Positions 11,701 to 23,298 are shown, numbered from the stretch's first letter. The stretch is 64,000 nucleotides of DNA from Metaphire vulgaris (GCA_018105865.1 CM030841.1:8372729-8436728); one strand, 5' to 3'. The notes: generated by a model from the letters alone, not told the origin. Translations and numbers: made by a program.

Positions 11701-12169
11701 TTGCTGATCTCATTATTTTTCTTTATCCGTTGATTCGTCGTCATGAACGTCACGTTTTTTGCATTTCTAAGTTCGACCTTTTGTTGTTATCACGACAAGA
11801 ACCTATCCGGAAACGTTGAACGCGACATCGGACGAACGTGAAATGCTCGTCCCTTGGTTTGTCCACTAATCTAATCTAACCTGATCTAATTTCCACGCGA
11901 CTGACCGGACATGCGAACTCAGAACACGTCTCTATTAGGCGCCGGGCGACAGAGCGATTTGTCGAAACGATTTGGCATTCACCGCCGCTGCCCGTCAGTC
12001 AATTAGAGACACCTGTATTCTGCACTTTGTCACCGGACAAAGACCCTGCGAAACAGTGGCAAAGACTTCACGAAGAGAGTTATTCGTATCTCCGAGAGTA
12101 AGAAACTCAACAGTGATTCAAACGGCTTTCGTACATCTCGGAACCCTGAGTTAAGACTTTGACAGAGAC
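11701..12169. other. No feature recognised
   Basis: GPCR intron DNA without recognisable repeat or coding sequence. Confidence 0.4.
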
Positions 12170-12615
12170 CATCTATACATACAGGCATGTAAGTATGTAT
12201 GCACTGCATGTATGTATGTATGCATGTATGTATATATTATGTATGTATGACTGAATGAATGTATGTATGTATGCATGTGTAATTGTGTATGTGTTCTGTA
12301 TGTACTGCATGCACGTGGATACTGTTTGCATATATGCATGTATGTATGTATGTACTGTATGTAAGCGTGTATGTGCGTATGTATGTATGTATGTATATTT
12401 ATACTGTATGTATGTATGTGTATGTCTGAATGTATACACTGTATGTATGCGTGTATGTATGTATGGATATACTGTATGTATGCGTGTATGTATGTACTGT
12501 ATGTATGCGTGTATGTATGTATGTATGTACTGTATGTATGCGTGTATGTATATGTGCATGTATGTATGTATGTATAAGTATGTATGTATGTATATGTGTG
12601 TACACTGTGTATGGG
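12170..12615. repeat. (TATG)n minisatellite with higher-order units
   Basis: Degenerate tgta/tatg tetranucleotide array of about 440 bp. Within 12430-12560 a longer unit, actgtatgtatgcgtgtatg, recurs several times. Open frames of more than 120 codons on both strands exist only because the repeat lacks stops. Confidence 0.93.
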
Positions 12616-12856
12616 TGGGTGTATGGTTACTTATCGAACGTATTCTGCTAACGCAATGAAACTAATCGTGAGCAGACGCTGTTTTCAAGATGTCGTCGTT
12701 AAAACGCGCAGAAATTGTTGAAAGGCCTTCGTTATAAGGAATTCATGGAAATCTTCTGCGCCAAGCCTCCACGGCTAATTTGACAAAAGAAACCGTAATC
12801 GATGTTCTTCTGCAGAGTCTGTTTGGATCTTTATTTAGGCTTAGACTTCTTCTTTT

Positions 12857-13072
12857 TTAGTCTTTTTTCTCCACACTCCTTGCTTTTCTACCACCCTCTT
12901 GAAATTCTTCAATCAGCACACTGTCCAAGATGTTTTCCTCCGGTTCCCAGGAATTGTATTTTCTGCTCCAACCTTTCCATTTCACCAGGTATTCGAATTT
13001 TCGTTTTCGTCTGATGCGCTTCAGAATGTATTGCGCCTCGAAGACCTTCTCTCCAATCTCGGAGAATTCCAT
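12857..13072 (-). CDS. CBX-type chromodomain ORF, probable retrocopy
   Basis: Translation from the Met at 13072 gives 71 residues opening [11 protein letters not shown], the usual start of Polycomb CBX proteins. The chromodomain spans residues 8-60 with cage residues Phe11, Trp32 and Trp35 all present, plus YLVKWKGW and SWEPEENIL. Family members bind trimethylated H3K27 (or H3K9) in the nucleus as part of PRC1. The frame stays open upstream to 13219 and includes a poly-Gln run, but Met50 of that longer frame matches the family start. It stops 11 codons after the domain; no C-terminal Pc box is visible. In animal CBX genes the chromodomain is normally split by introns, so an uninterrupted copy suggests a retrocopy. 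It lies antisense in a GPCR intron. It could instead be one exon of a larger gene. Confidence 0.7.
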   Translation of the reverse strand: MEFSEIGEKVFEAQYILKRIRRKRKFEYLVKWKGWSRKYNSWEPEENILDSVLIEEFQEGGRKARSVEKKD

Positions 13073-13137
13073 TCCGCACCCCAAAAATCGGACCAATTTG
13101 CTTGATTTCTGGTGAAAATGGTTGAAACTAATTCCGT

Positions 13138-13173
13138 GTTGTTGTAGCTGCTGCTGCTGCTGCTGCTGCTGTA
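13138..13173. repeat. (CTG/CAG)n run
   Basis: About eight CTG units (CAG on the - strand), reading as poly-Gln in the extended upstream frame of the chromodomain ORF. It probably belongs to its 5' leader. Confidence 0.85.
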
Positions 13174-13345
13174 GCACCAGCTGTCGTCGTTTCTTTCTTT
13201 TGCGTTCGCATGACGCCAATTAATTCGATGTTGATAGATAGGCCTATTGTCTTCGGCAAATTGATCTTGTCTTCAATCGATCAGCCTTGATTTAGAATGT
13301 GAATTTTGTTGCGTGATATTAAATCAGTCATCTAAAGGATACATC

Positions 13346-13653
13346 CAGTGGCGGTTCCACGTGGGGGATGAGTGGGGGATGCATCCCTAATCACCGGGCC
13401 AACCAGTTGTTTTACTTTTTTGCATTTATGGAACCTATTTTTGGGTAACAGTCTAGTAAAACTAACTGCAAATGACCTTTTTGTTTGTCGACCTATTTTT
13501 CGGTAAAAGTATAGTCAAATTATGGATAAAATTCTCCTTGTCAGCCCTTTTCGGCAAAGTTTATTGATTTTTCCTTCTATTTTCATCGCTCCCCCAATTC
13601 CTTTCTATGAATTCATTTCATCCCCTCACCAAGAAATCCTGAAACCGCCACTG
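13346..13653 (+). mobile_element. hAT MITE (CAGTGGCGGTTCC family)
   Basis: Ends CAGTGGCGGTTCCACG and CTGAAACCGCCACTG are inverted. The word gatacat occurs next to both ends but is offset by 3 bp on the right, so the duplication is not clean. A related terminus, CAGGGGCGGTTCCACG, is on the - strand at 46709, next to a hAT transposase remnant. Confidence 0.75.
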
Positions 13654-13659
13654 TATGAT

Positions 13660-13850
13660 ACATTTGAGGTTGTTGTGAATCCGGGTAAGACAACTGACTG
13701 TCCTTCCAGATAGATCAAACTTGATCCAATCAATCACTTTTGACGTGATGCTAAAAAAAATTTTCAAACGACGTAGCAGAATGTCATGATGGACGTTATC
13801 GAACGCAGAAGACATGTCGAGAAATGCGGAGACACAGATGTCAAACGCTG
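13660..13850 (-). pseudogene. LINE reverse transcriptase fragment (motif A)
   Basis: The - strand reads ...AFDICVSAFLDMSSAFDNV, then HHDILLRRL and VIDWIKFDLSGRT. FLDMSSAFDNV is the catalytic Asp block (motif A) of non-LTR reverse transcriptases, and WI..DLSGRT follows as in CR1/jockey-like elements. It is a short piece of RVT_1, cut off by the hAT insertion at 13653 and by lost homology upstream. Not functional. Confidence 0.8.
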
Positions 13851-13969
13851 TCTATGGCTGCTGCCGCTGCAAGATCGGAGAAAACTCTTGGTAGAGCCGT
13901 TTCAGTAGAGTGGCCCGATCTGTAGGCAGACTGGCGAGGAGGAAGGAGACTGTTACAATCCAGATAATA

Positions 13970-14133
13970 CAGTGTTTTATGCAGACTCCAGGCCTTGGGA
14001 GGGGAAGAGAAAATTTACTTGGCTGGAGGAGAAGAGACATAGTTCAATGCAAATATGTGTGTCGGTGCCAACATTTGGAGGGTTGAGGATTTGGGGGGAA
14101 AATCTCTCCTTAACAGGCATGGATAAAACACTG
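13970..14133 (+). mobile_element. hAT MITE, 164 bp (CAGTGTTTTAT family)
   Basis: Ends CAGTGTTTTATGCAG and GGATAAAACACTG; the 9-mer cagataata flanks both sides (13961-13969 and 14134-14142), consistent with an 8-bp duplication plus one chance base. Confidence 0.88.
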
Positions 14134-14484
14134 CAGATAATATGATGACTGCATGCTGTAATGCCAGTTTTTCTGAGATCTTTGACAGCAAAGTAACATT
14201 TGCCTAGGCATCCCCCAAAATCTTAATTACTAAAAGACGGACGTTTTAAAGACACTTTAAGACCAAACTGCTATACACCAGCAAGATTTATATCAGAGCG
14301 TCGAGAATGGGCATCCCCCCAAAAAAAAATGCTGCGCGACGCCGCTGGAGACAATGCAGAGACAATTAAGCGCACGGCTCGCCGCAATCATGCGTGAAAT
14401 TCAATCCTGCTCCTAAATTCGAGGAAATAATTCATTTCCTGCGCATCTCTGTTCTTAAAATTACCTATAAAAGCATGTAGTAAT

Positions 14485-15325
14485 TAGAGATGTGCGGGTA
14501 CAGCAAAATGCATACCCTACCCGTACCCGTGGAAAAACTTTTTTACCCTACCCTTTTTACCAATGACTAGCGCTATACCCTACCCGACCGCCGTTTTAAG
14601 CTGTGTACCTGGTACCCGTACCTGTACCCGATATTGGTTGGAATTTGGAGTTTTTTGGATTTGGAATTTTGGACCCTTACCGTTCCTAGAGACTATAGAG
14701 AGGCAACAGTGAAATTGGGGCTACGAAATTGGGATAACTATTCATTGTAAATAGCACGCATGTTTAGATTAGGACAGATCTAGTACTTAGGAATCAGGAT
14801 AATCAGTCAGCTAGCCTAAGCCGACATGAATGGGCTTGTTTAAAATATTTAGTAGATATCATTTATCTATGAGCAGGCATTAGAGCTCAAGTTAAACCAC
14901 TGGTGAAACTTTACCAGAAGAACTTTTTCTCGGTCAAAGAGTCCTGGAGGAGTCAGAGGACGCCATTATAGATTTATTACTGATGATGTCAGATTACGTC
15001 ATCTGTATTTACTTTATGTTTTCAGTAAGTAAAATGCATGCTGTCTGACAAACTGAACGCGATATACAAGTTATACTAATACACTTTACTCAATATTATT
15101 TTTCTATTACTGCATTGCTAATTTGCTATAGTAGTGAGAAATGAAAATATAATTTTATGCAAAAGAGGTATACCCGTATATGGAAGCCGCAATACCCATA
15201 CTGCGCGAGCGCTGTAGAATTTACCCGACCCGTGCCCGAAAATGTGTACCCTACCCTACCCGTACCCGCGGGTACGGGTACGGGTAGGGTATACCCGCGG
15301 GTACGGGTATACCCGCACATCCCTA
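14485..15325 (+). mobile_element. hAT element, 841 bp, TSD gtagtaat
   Basis: It starts TAGAGATGTGCGGGTA and ends TACCCGCACATCCCTA, a near-perfect inverted pair. The perfect duplication gtagtaat lies at 14477-14484 and 15326-15333. Subterminal regions are packed with taccc/gggta motifs, typical hAT transposase-binding repeats. No transposase frame survives in the AT-rich interior, so it is non-autonomous. Confidence 0.93.
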
Positions 15326-15717
15326 GTAGTAATGTATCCAACACTGTAGAAAGATTATGCATGTATAAACTGCCAATTTGCTATTCATTTTCTTGGAAAC
15401 AATGTAATTGGTTTTTGCAATGACGCTTCGCTTTAAGCCAGAAAGTGACGACACTGTTTTGACGCAAAACTAAAGTGTATATTTTCTGGCACTGCCGGAG
15501 CTGCTTCATTATCTCGTTCAATTCTCGAACCTCTGTACTTTGTAAAAGAAGTTAAAAGAAGAGGCTAAAGGCGGAAACCTCATTTTTGGTCGAACAACCT
15601 TTTGGATTTTTGGATTTCTTTGAAGGTTTTCTGTTTGGCTGACGAAAAATGACTTGAATCTTTGTTTCGTAATCGAATGATTGAGCAACAGCGATCGAAT
15701 CCTAAAACCTACAAGCA

Positions 15718-16125
15718 CAGGCGCGCAGAGAGAAATTCCGGGCGGCCCCTGCGCAGAAGGGCCTGCAGGCCCCTGACAAGTTAAAAGTCTTGGAAAAAAT
15801 TGCTGACGACCTTGTTTTGTGCTCGTCACTGAGTCGCTGATTTTAAGAACAGAACGGTACACACGGTGTTGCAGCTCTCGAAAACTGGGAAAAACTGGTG
15901 ATGACCTTTTTTTGTTTATCGCTGTTTTTTCACTCTATTTCTCATATGTCCTCAGCGCCCGGGTCCCCCCTTTTACTAACCGGGCCCCTGTGCACATACC
16001 GCGGTAACCTTGTTTGTGTTGTTATTATTATTCATAATGCATCTTCATCAATGGGCTCGGGCCCCTCTCCGGGCCGCCAGGTCCCTATGCATTTGCTCCT
16101 CCTGCCCCCTCTCTCGGCGGCCCTG
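15718..16125 (+). mobile_element. hAT element, about 408 bp, diverged
   Basis: Ends CAGGCGCGCAGAGAG and CTCTCGGCGGCCCTG are inverted. Flanks tacaagca and tgcacgca match at 6 of 8 positions. The GC-rich gggcccctg blocks resemble those in 53545-53873 and 59169-59819. Confidence 0.6.
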
Positions 16126-16347
16126 TGCACGCATAAAGTTTTACTTTGGATATTCAATAGGACTTTGTGATCATGTACAATTTCTATGACGAAGAGGCAT
16201 CAATTTACTGCATATGGAATCTAAAAAGTGCTTTTAAAAAGCGAACGACCGAAGAATTTGACAAAGAGATGTTCGCATGCATATTGCGGTTATTACTCGC
16301 CGTTTCAGCGCATTAGATTCGAGCGGCAGCTTCTACGTTGTATTTTG

Positions 16348-16349
<2 letters not shown>

Positions 16350-16421
<72 letters not shown>
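16350..16421. repeat. (CAT)n microsatellite, LINE 3' tail
   Basis: About 24 CAT units. On the - strand they directly follow the LINE C-terminal fragment at 16457-16876, so this is probably its (ATG)n tail. Confidence 0.9.
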
Positions 16422-16456
16422 ATGCCGTGGCGATGCTTCTGCACGCCTTGACAGCC

Positions 16457-16876
16457 TCAGTATGGATCTCCATCTATAGTACGGTCTTGTGAAAGTCTCG
16501 TGGACGCCGTTACATCTAGTCCAATTTCAGTGCAGTCTTCTCTTATGTTGTCGAACCACCTTTTCCTCTGTCGTCCTCTTGATCTTACTCCTGTTACTCT
16601 TCTAAACAGGGCTTTATAGGGTAGTCTGTTGTTATTCATTCTGTTGACATGTCCGAAGAATCTCAGTCTTCTGTCTTGGATTGTGTTGATTACTGATCTT
16701 TCTGATCCTAGTCTTTTTCTAATATTTTCGTTTCTTTGATGTTCTATCTTGGATATGCCGCCTATTTTTCTAAGGCAGTCCATTTCAAATACCTTTAGTT
16801 TCCGCTCTAACTCAGCTGTGAGCGTCCATTTTTCTGAGTTGTAGAATGTGTATGTATTTTGGTTGAATTTACACAA
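16457..16876 (-). pseudogene. LINE ORF2 C-terminal fragment
   Basis: An open frame of about 139 codons with the pattern YNSEKWTL...KLKVFEMDCLRKIGGI, then RRLRFFGHVNRMNNNRLPYKALF and RGRQRKRWFDNIREDC. This is the post-RT C-terminal region of a common group of non-LTR retrotransposons (FGH.R...GR.R.RW.D.I). The RT and endonuclease domains are absent, so it is 5'-truncated. It runs into a (CAT)n array at its 3' end. Confidence 0.85.
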
Positions 16877-17191
16877 TTATTATTTTTAGTGTCAAACAAT
16901 CTATTTAAGCGTGAATTTAATAAATTCCTCGTTGCCTTAAAAAGATTTGTCTTGTCCGATTAATTATTAGAACACTGTACTGTAGTATCAACAGTTGGAG
17001 AAGTGACTTCAATTAACATTCCATTGTCCGTGAAGTGAAACGCTTTTGTGACCAGTTTCGTAATCGAAAGAGAATCGCAAGAATCTTACTTCGAAGTACC
17101 AATATTTAGGCCTTTACTGCGCAGGGTACGTGACTATTACATGGTCACGTCCATTAGGTCACGCAGACTAGGTCACGAATGTTATGCGTCA

Positions 17192-17192
<1 letters not shown>

Positions 17193-17290
<98 letters not shown>
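17193..17290. repeat. (CAT)n microsatellite, LINE 3' tail
   Basis: About 32 CAT units immediately 3' (on the - strand) of the second LINE fragment. His-rich frames across it are artefacts. Confidence 0.93.
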
Positions 17291-17306
17291 AGTTTCTGCC
17301 AGCTCA

Positions 17307-17730
17307 TTAGCGGCAATAGCTAGACACAAAACTTTTCCATTTATCTTTTTCCGTTGTTAATCTCATTCCATCTATTATTGTCATTTGATATCTTTCGAAG
17401 TCTTCTTTGATGTTATCTATCCACTTTATCCTGGGTCTTCCTCTTCCTCTTTTGCCTTCTTTGTATGTGTAGAGTGCTTTATATGGGAGTCTGTTGCTCT
17501 TCATTCTATTTAAGTGTCCATACCATCTAAGTCTTTTTTGTTCAATTTTATCTATTATTGTCTCTTTCATCCCGTCTTTTCCTGATGTCTTCATTTTCTT
17601 CTTTGTAATCTACTTACTCCCAATATCATCCTCAAACAACTCATTTCTGCCACCAACAGTCTGTCTTCATCTGCTCTTTTTAATATCCATGTTTCTGATC
17701 CATAAAGCATTTGTGGAACAATGATATATA
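17307..17730 (-). pseudogene. LINE ORF2 C-terminal fragment, second copy
   Basis: The - strand reads MLYGSETWILKRADEDRL, then LRMILGVSRLQRRK and a stop, then RLRWYGHLNRMKSNRLPYKALY and GRGRPRIKWIDNIKED. This is the same protein region as 16457-16876 but clearly diverged (a different copy or subfamily). It is interrupted by at least one stop, hence a pseudogene. Confidence 0.83.
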
Positions 17731-18224
17731 GTGACGAATATAAAATTCAATTGGGTAAAAAGGCCTTTGCTATGCCTTCTCTTTCCATATAAATAAAAAT
17801 AAGATTTATGTGAATATTTAGTTAAATCAGCATATATTCTTATTCCATCAAATAAAAAGAGTCACTTGAGTGTTTAGACCCGTACTAGTTCTTATTTCAT
17901 CAGGAAGTTTTGGGATAAACCTCGAAGACCGTCGATGTTTTGCGATTTGCATAAACTTTGACAATGTTCAAAATTCGACCAACTGTTTATTGATAAATGT
18001 TCTCTTGTCTGGCCGTGACTATGAATTTGAATGTTAGCCTAAATTAATGCGCCTAGATTTCATTTCAAATACCTTAGGAAGTGATAGATCTATACACTCC
18101 ACGATTTAATAGGACTAGGCAGTACAATCATAATCGAAACTTCAGTACCATATATACAATACTAGATTGGAATGGTGCACCGGTGGTTCTCACACAGAGA
18201 AAACCTCCTGAACCACTTTAAAAC

Positions 18225-18276
<52 letters not shown>

Positions 18277-19117
18277 GTCTTTTCTTCAATCGTGTGTGAC
18301 CTAACCGACCTTTCACCTAACTTTCCCGTTACCTAGTCGTCCGTCACCTAGTCGTCCTGCTCGGTACTGCGCATACCCGAGTATGCGACGCCTCCAATAA
18401 TTTGACTTACTGTTCTGGTACAGACTTCCTCTTATTGATCGCGCGATTTTTCATCTTATTCTATGCCCACGTTGTTAGGTCTATGTTATCTATTATCTTG
18501 CATCATCATTCGCCGTATATGCGCTGTAAAAGACGCATTTACGGTACAGATTTTTTCAGATCGTATGTCTGAGAGAGCTCGTAAGTTTTACTCTTGCCAT
18601 GCATTTTTAATCATCTCTCTTGGCTGCTGACACTTTTCGCCGGAGACAAATTTCACCGACAATCGAGTGCACATTTCAAGATCTATTGTCGAAACGCTAT
18701 ACAGCAATGGATTCTTTTCTTCCATAACTTATGCATCCACTATACCAGCTCTCGTACATTCTGAAATGTGCGGCAATATTTTCTTTTCTCTTCTGATGGA
18801 TGTATTCTAACAGAAGATGTAATTGGCGAATAGTAATTATACGATGCCAAGTACATGGAATTTAAATTCTCAATTACATTTGTCATCATTGCTGGAAGTT
18901 GAATATCTCCGTTTTGCTGCTGCAAATTGAACGAGAAACTAGAATTCATTAAATAGAAATTCTGCTTTGAGTAATATTAAATTTTATGAACGACGTTTTC
19001 AAGGGTGTTCGAGATTAGTGACGTATTTTAATATGGCCAAGAAAGAGTCCAAGACACACTGGACATAGGTAGAGTGCACCCATGGTTTTTTAGTTTATTC
19101 AGGCCAAACTGTGCATA
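17731..19117. other. Mostly featureless intron DNA
   Basis: Only an (ATT)n run at 18225-18274 and a short direct repeat of cacctagtcgtcc at 18330-18360 stand out. No coding or transposon signature was recognised. Confidence 0.4.
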
Positions 19118-19563
19118 GTATAAAATGGACGATAATAAGCGGGAAAGCCGATGACGATATTTCTAAACGTTTTATTTTGCATTGTTTTGTTAATATTTTC
19201 TGTATCTATTAAATGTAGTAAAAATGAATTTTGAATCTGTTTGATGATGACTGAACTTGAAATAAAATTATTTGTCGGCGGACAAAAGCATGGGTAGGTC
19301 TATCGATTTAGGCAATTCATTTTCAGTTTGGTATTGGTATTGCAATACTTTTTTCATACAGTATTGGTATTGACAATACCTTTTAGCAGTACTGTTAACA
19401 ACCCTGATTCAAGGAAAACGGTGCATATTATAAGATGAGCTATCGCTCATAATAAGTGGGAAGAATAATGGACATATTTCCAAATCTTTTAGGTTGCGCA
19501 TTTTTGAATCTGAATCTATGCGTTATTGGCAATGCCTCTTAACAGTATTGTTAACAACCCTAC
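19118..19563. repeat. Two diverged tandem copies ending in a hAT-like terminus
   Basis: Copy one (19118 to about 19404) and copy two (about 19423-19563) share gtgcata.tataa, ataataag.ggga and a final taacaaccct block. Reversed, that block reads CAGGGTTGTTAACAG, which looks like a hAT end. No matching left ends were found, so the exact element is unresolved. Confidence 0.5.
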
Positions 19564-19782
19564 TTCGTAGTATAAGAGATGGAGTAAGATGAATGACTGT
19601 TGCATATTCGGGCCGTGGAACGAATGACTTTTGGACACCCGGCCCACGGGAGTGCAAATGGAAGAAGTCATCGACTCAGAGATCAACCTCAATTAGGGAC
19701 CTGCTTGGTCTTTGAAATCTCTTCTTCACACTGAAATCACTCTGCATGACGAATCCTTTATATGACGAACGGCGTCAATCTC

Positions 19783-19920
19783 ATTGGACAACCGGAATGG
19801 TGACGAAATTAATACGTGACGTCATTGAATCGCGCACAATATGACGTCATAGAGTCGACGATTTAGTCGTCATCAATCGCTTCCCATGAGTTAAAAGTTA
19901 CGTAACAAAGCATTTATATA
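19783..19920 (+). promoter_or_regulatory. CRE pair with CCAAT-like and TATA-like sites
   Basis: Two perfect palindromic cAMP-response elements TGACGTCA lie at 19817-19824 and 19842-19849, with an inverted CCAAT box (ATTGG) at 19783-19787 and a tttatata run near 19912. CREB/ATF proteins bind this octamer. It lies within the large GPCR intron. An internal promoter or enhancer is possible but unproven; two octamers 25 bp apart could also be chance. Confidence 0.3.
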
Positions 19921-20024
19921 GCGCCTGTTCTGGACGAGCACTCACAACCGTTTCGGACGCGACAATTACTTTAAAGGAGGTCAGAGATTTTTGACAGATT
20001 GTGACAAGAGGAAGGGGCAAAAAC

Positions 20025-20624
20025 CAGTCTTGTCCATGAGACATACTTTTCTGTTCCATCTCATCCTATGGAAATTTATGCCTGTCCCATCCCATCTCAT
20101 ACCATGGGGTTCCCATCATAACATTATATTAACATGGATGACATGAATATAGTTCAAATATAATTATGAATTATAAATTTATGAAAGTTTAGGTTTAGTG
20201 TCTGTTAAATAGGAATACATGTACAAAGAGACATGTAAAACGAAAGAATTTATTAGCTATATTAACTTTAATATTCAAGAGTATTTTATTTAGAAAAGAT
20301 TTAATCTCTTCTCATTCAGCGCATCATCAATTTCTTGTTGATCATCTGTTTCTGATAATTCAATTAATCCAGGTAATCCCTGAACCATTTTCCGATTTTC
20401 ATCTTACATGCAAATCCAATATACAGAGTTTACACAGGTTTACACAGAGATTGTAAATAACTTTTAAAAGGTATAAAATACGAGTGGCTCTGGCGTAGAT
20501 CAGGCTTCTATTACATGGTTACTGTCCCATGGGAAATACAAATGTTTGCTGTCCCATCCCGTCCCATCCCATTGGAACTTTCCCATGGGATTTCCATGGA
20601 ATAACATTTCCATGGACAACCCTG
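20025..20624 (+). mobile_element. hAT element, 600 bp, diverged
   Basis: Termini CAGTCTTGTCCATGAGA and TCCATGGACAACCCTG are inverted with mismatches. Both subterminal regions carry many tcccatc/ccatggg words. Flanks are gcaaaaac and ctagaaac (5 of 8). No transposase frame is visible. Confidence 0.6.
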
Positions 20625-21751
20625 CTAGAAACTGTCCCCAAAATTGCGTTACTTACTTTATGGGCGGCCCCTTACTTCATCCATCAATGCTCATTAGGAG
20701 TTACAAGTTTTTTTATCTTCTTTGTCCGTCTAAGATCGTTTAAAGATCTGTCGAAGGATGCGACATAATTCATATTGACCCGACTGAATGAATGGTTTCT
20801 GCGATTTGCAATTAGCGACGGGTATTGTGAATCAATGTGTTGCTGTGGTGTACTGTGCTATTTGGACAGGTCATCCGCGAAAGACGACCTCAATGTATTA
20901 TGCAGTGATAACTTTCATTAGACATATACCTCCGTTTCGGACGTAACGCAACTTATAACCAGGTAGAGCCAAGCCCTCACCCCCACCCCCGCCCTCGCCC
21001 CATCAGACGAAGGCGTACAGTATACTAGAGTAGACGACCGGTTGTAATTTTGCAAAACACGAAGAAAGAAGATAATATTAGACCCAGAGGGACTAGGTGT
21101 GCCTGCGAGGCAGTATTCCATTTTCAAATAATTAATCGAAGGGGAATTGAACTGCTCACAGCCAAGATCCTCAGCCTGTAATGGAGGTTGGGGGTGGGGG
21201 GCTGGGTCGGAGGGCAGCTGAAACCATAAAGTTCTGACATCTACCCGGGATCGAGCTTTGAGCGTCTGGGGATTGGTCTTTCATCTCTACCCACCTGTTT
21301 AGAGTTTCCCTGTCGTCTCTCGAATAGGACTCAAGGGAGAAGAAACGTTCGCAGGACGATTTATGAGGCGCATTTTGTCAAAAAACCGTCCATGTTTAGT
21401 TGTTTTATTGTCCACTTTGCTGCTTCCCCACTCTCATTCTGACTGATCTCTGAAATGTACCTTGTCCGTCTGACCACTAAGCCTCGAATATAGCTATTTC
21501 AACGGTAGATTAAGCGCATCTATTACGTAATCTACTACTATTTGGCATGTATTACGGCACCTGCTTTAGAACGTGCTATAGAAATTCACGAGAGTTTACT
21601 TACTTGCGTAGTTATCATTGTCTGCAGTTTCCCGGAATTTGAAAGCAACGATTTAACGATATCAAATGTGGACACTTCTATAGACGATGTTCTGTTGCTG
21701 TGCGTATCGTGGCCACTGGCCAATCATGGCGCTGATAATGGCAGTCACTTG
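20625..21751. other. No feature recognised
   Basis: GPCR intron DNA; short frames only. Confidence 0.4.
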
Positions 21752-22033
21752 GGTGGGAAGATAGCAGAGTGGCAACAATGCTGGACGATGGAACAGGAGG
21801 TCACGCGTTCAACTCCCGGCAGGAGCCCTAAGGTCGACTCAGCCTTACTCGCTAGATGGCGGTTATAACATCAAAATTGAGGAAAAACGTTCGCTGCGAA
21901 GTAAAGCGCGGGCCTAGACGTTTGGTTGGCAACCTACTCTAGGTTAGTGGCATATACCACCTGCGTCGCTGTATTCCTAAGAGACCGGATATCAGCACCG
22001 GTCCCAAAGCTCAAATTCGGGCATGGGAAAACT
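21752..22033 (+). mobile_element. tRNA-derived SINE
   Basis: The head carries tagcagagtggcaacaatg (box A-like) and gttcaactccc (box B), about 45 bp apart, then a body (gtcgactcagccttactcgc ... tactctaggtt ... tgcgtcgctg ... gaccggatatcagc). Head and body match separate fragments at 7140-7240 and 8345-8470, so three copies or parts are in this window. Transcription would be by RNA polymerase III. Confidence 0.75.
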
Positions 22034-22213
22034 TAACTTTACTTTTGCGTCGGAAAATCAGAAGCTGAGTTGACATCGTAGGGAGGATAACTGATATATC
22101 TGTCCGATGTGTCTAATACAACGCAAAATATGACCATTTCTAATACGAACACTGCGGATGTTGCTTTATACTGGTTTTGTTCAGTGTTTAATATCGTGAG
22201 CAGACTGCCTATT

Positions 22214-22300
22214 GCAGATATGACCATGGGTGCATTTTTTAGAACTCAGTCCAACCCATCAATCTCAAACCAAACCTAACCTATGTTTAAAATCTAGTGA
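22214..22300 (+). mobile_element. Truncated hAT element (36721 family)
   Basis: The stretch with gaccatgggtgcatttttt, agaactcagtccaaccca matches the left end of the element at 36721-36977. The right part is missing. Confidence 0.6.
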
Positions 22301-22432
22301 TGACTTTTTTTATAATTTTCCAACGAGAAGACGTAATTGCAAATACAGATTGTGCTACTAAGACCTAGATGCCTAAGATGTGGAAACTCGATGGTCTGTT
22401 GTACGCATCGATGGCTTTTGTGTGCACTTTAG

Positions 22433-22536
22433 ACCTGTTGGTCGGCCTCATTGGCGTTCTTACCGACCTGATATGGAAGATAACTTTGGCTTGGCATGCA
22501 GGCAACATCATGTGCAAATCGGTTCGCTATGGCCAG
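22433..22536 (+). CDS. GPCR exon: TM2, ECL1, start of TM3
   Basis: Acceptor tgtgcactttag, donor GGCCAG|GTGAGA. Its first two bases complete the Asp codon begun in the previous exon, giving [16 protein letters not shown]. It then encodes [11 protein letters not shown] (ECL1 with the conserved Trp) and [11 protein letters not shown], whose Cys is the TM3 cysteine (3.25) that pairs with ECL2. It ends in phase 0. The exon lies 11.1 kb from the preceding one. Confidence 0.9.
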
Positions 22537-22890
22537 GTGAGAGACGATACAGTTGCTAAAATCAAAGTAACTTGCAAATAAATGACCGTTTTGTAGCCTA
22601 ACTATTACACTTAGCATTTTGATAATCTTGCGGGAACTTTGTTTCCATTTGGTATCCTTTAACTCTACTATTTTTTTTACTATGAGCTATCTATTTGTTT
22701 ATTAATTGTCTTTTTTGCCTTCTAGGCATTTTGTAAAATTAGCTGAACCTAGTATACCTTTCAGATTTGCTAGTTGTGTCTAATAAGTTTCATCCTCGTG
22801 TTATTCAAAAAGTTTACCTTCAAAACTGTATTTCTTGTTTTTCGATTTCAATAGAAGCTTCTATTTTTTGCATTAGAGCTAAATATACAT

Positions 22891-22895
22891 ATCTG

Positions 22896-22953
<58 letters not shown>

Positions 22954-22958
22954 CAGAT
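22891..22958. repeat. Palindromic (TA)n block
   Basis: ATCTGCAC, an uninterrupted (TA)n run, then GTGCAGAT: 68 bp that are fully self-complementary and able to form a cruciform. Confidence 0.9.
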
Positions 22959-23298
22959 AACTATATATTAGTTAAGCACGTGCCTCTCTGCTGTAGAGAC
23001 TCGATTCAGATCTATAATAATTAATGGGATTTTTTAATATTAAGAACTTGAAGATTTGTCGACGAGTGCTTTAAAGAAGAAATATTTCCTCAACGCCGCT
23101 ACTAAAACTGCTTATCTGGTAGTTGCAATTTTGAAGATTTGAACCAGTTGCTTACCTATCAATCTGCCTCCCTATCAATCAAGTTTCAAAACTCGTGATC
23201 TGCGCCTCTAATAAGTCGATGGTAGGTGAAAAAGCTGAATGCATTCTGTGGTCACGAAGGAATAGTGCTCTGTATTTTTTGGTCGTTTCGTCTTTTAG

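Noticed and set aside
12173..12659. Frames of 128-134 codons on both strands
   Set aside because: The TATG minisatellite simply lacks stop codons; the products are low-complexity.
16228..17323. His-rich frames as histidine-rich proteins
   Set aside because: They are (CAT)n microsatellite tails of LINE copies.
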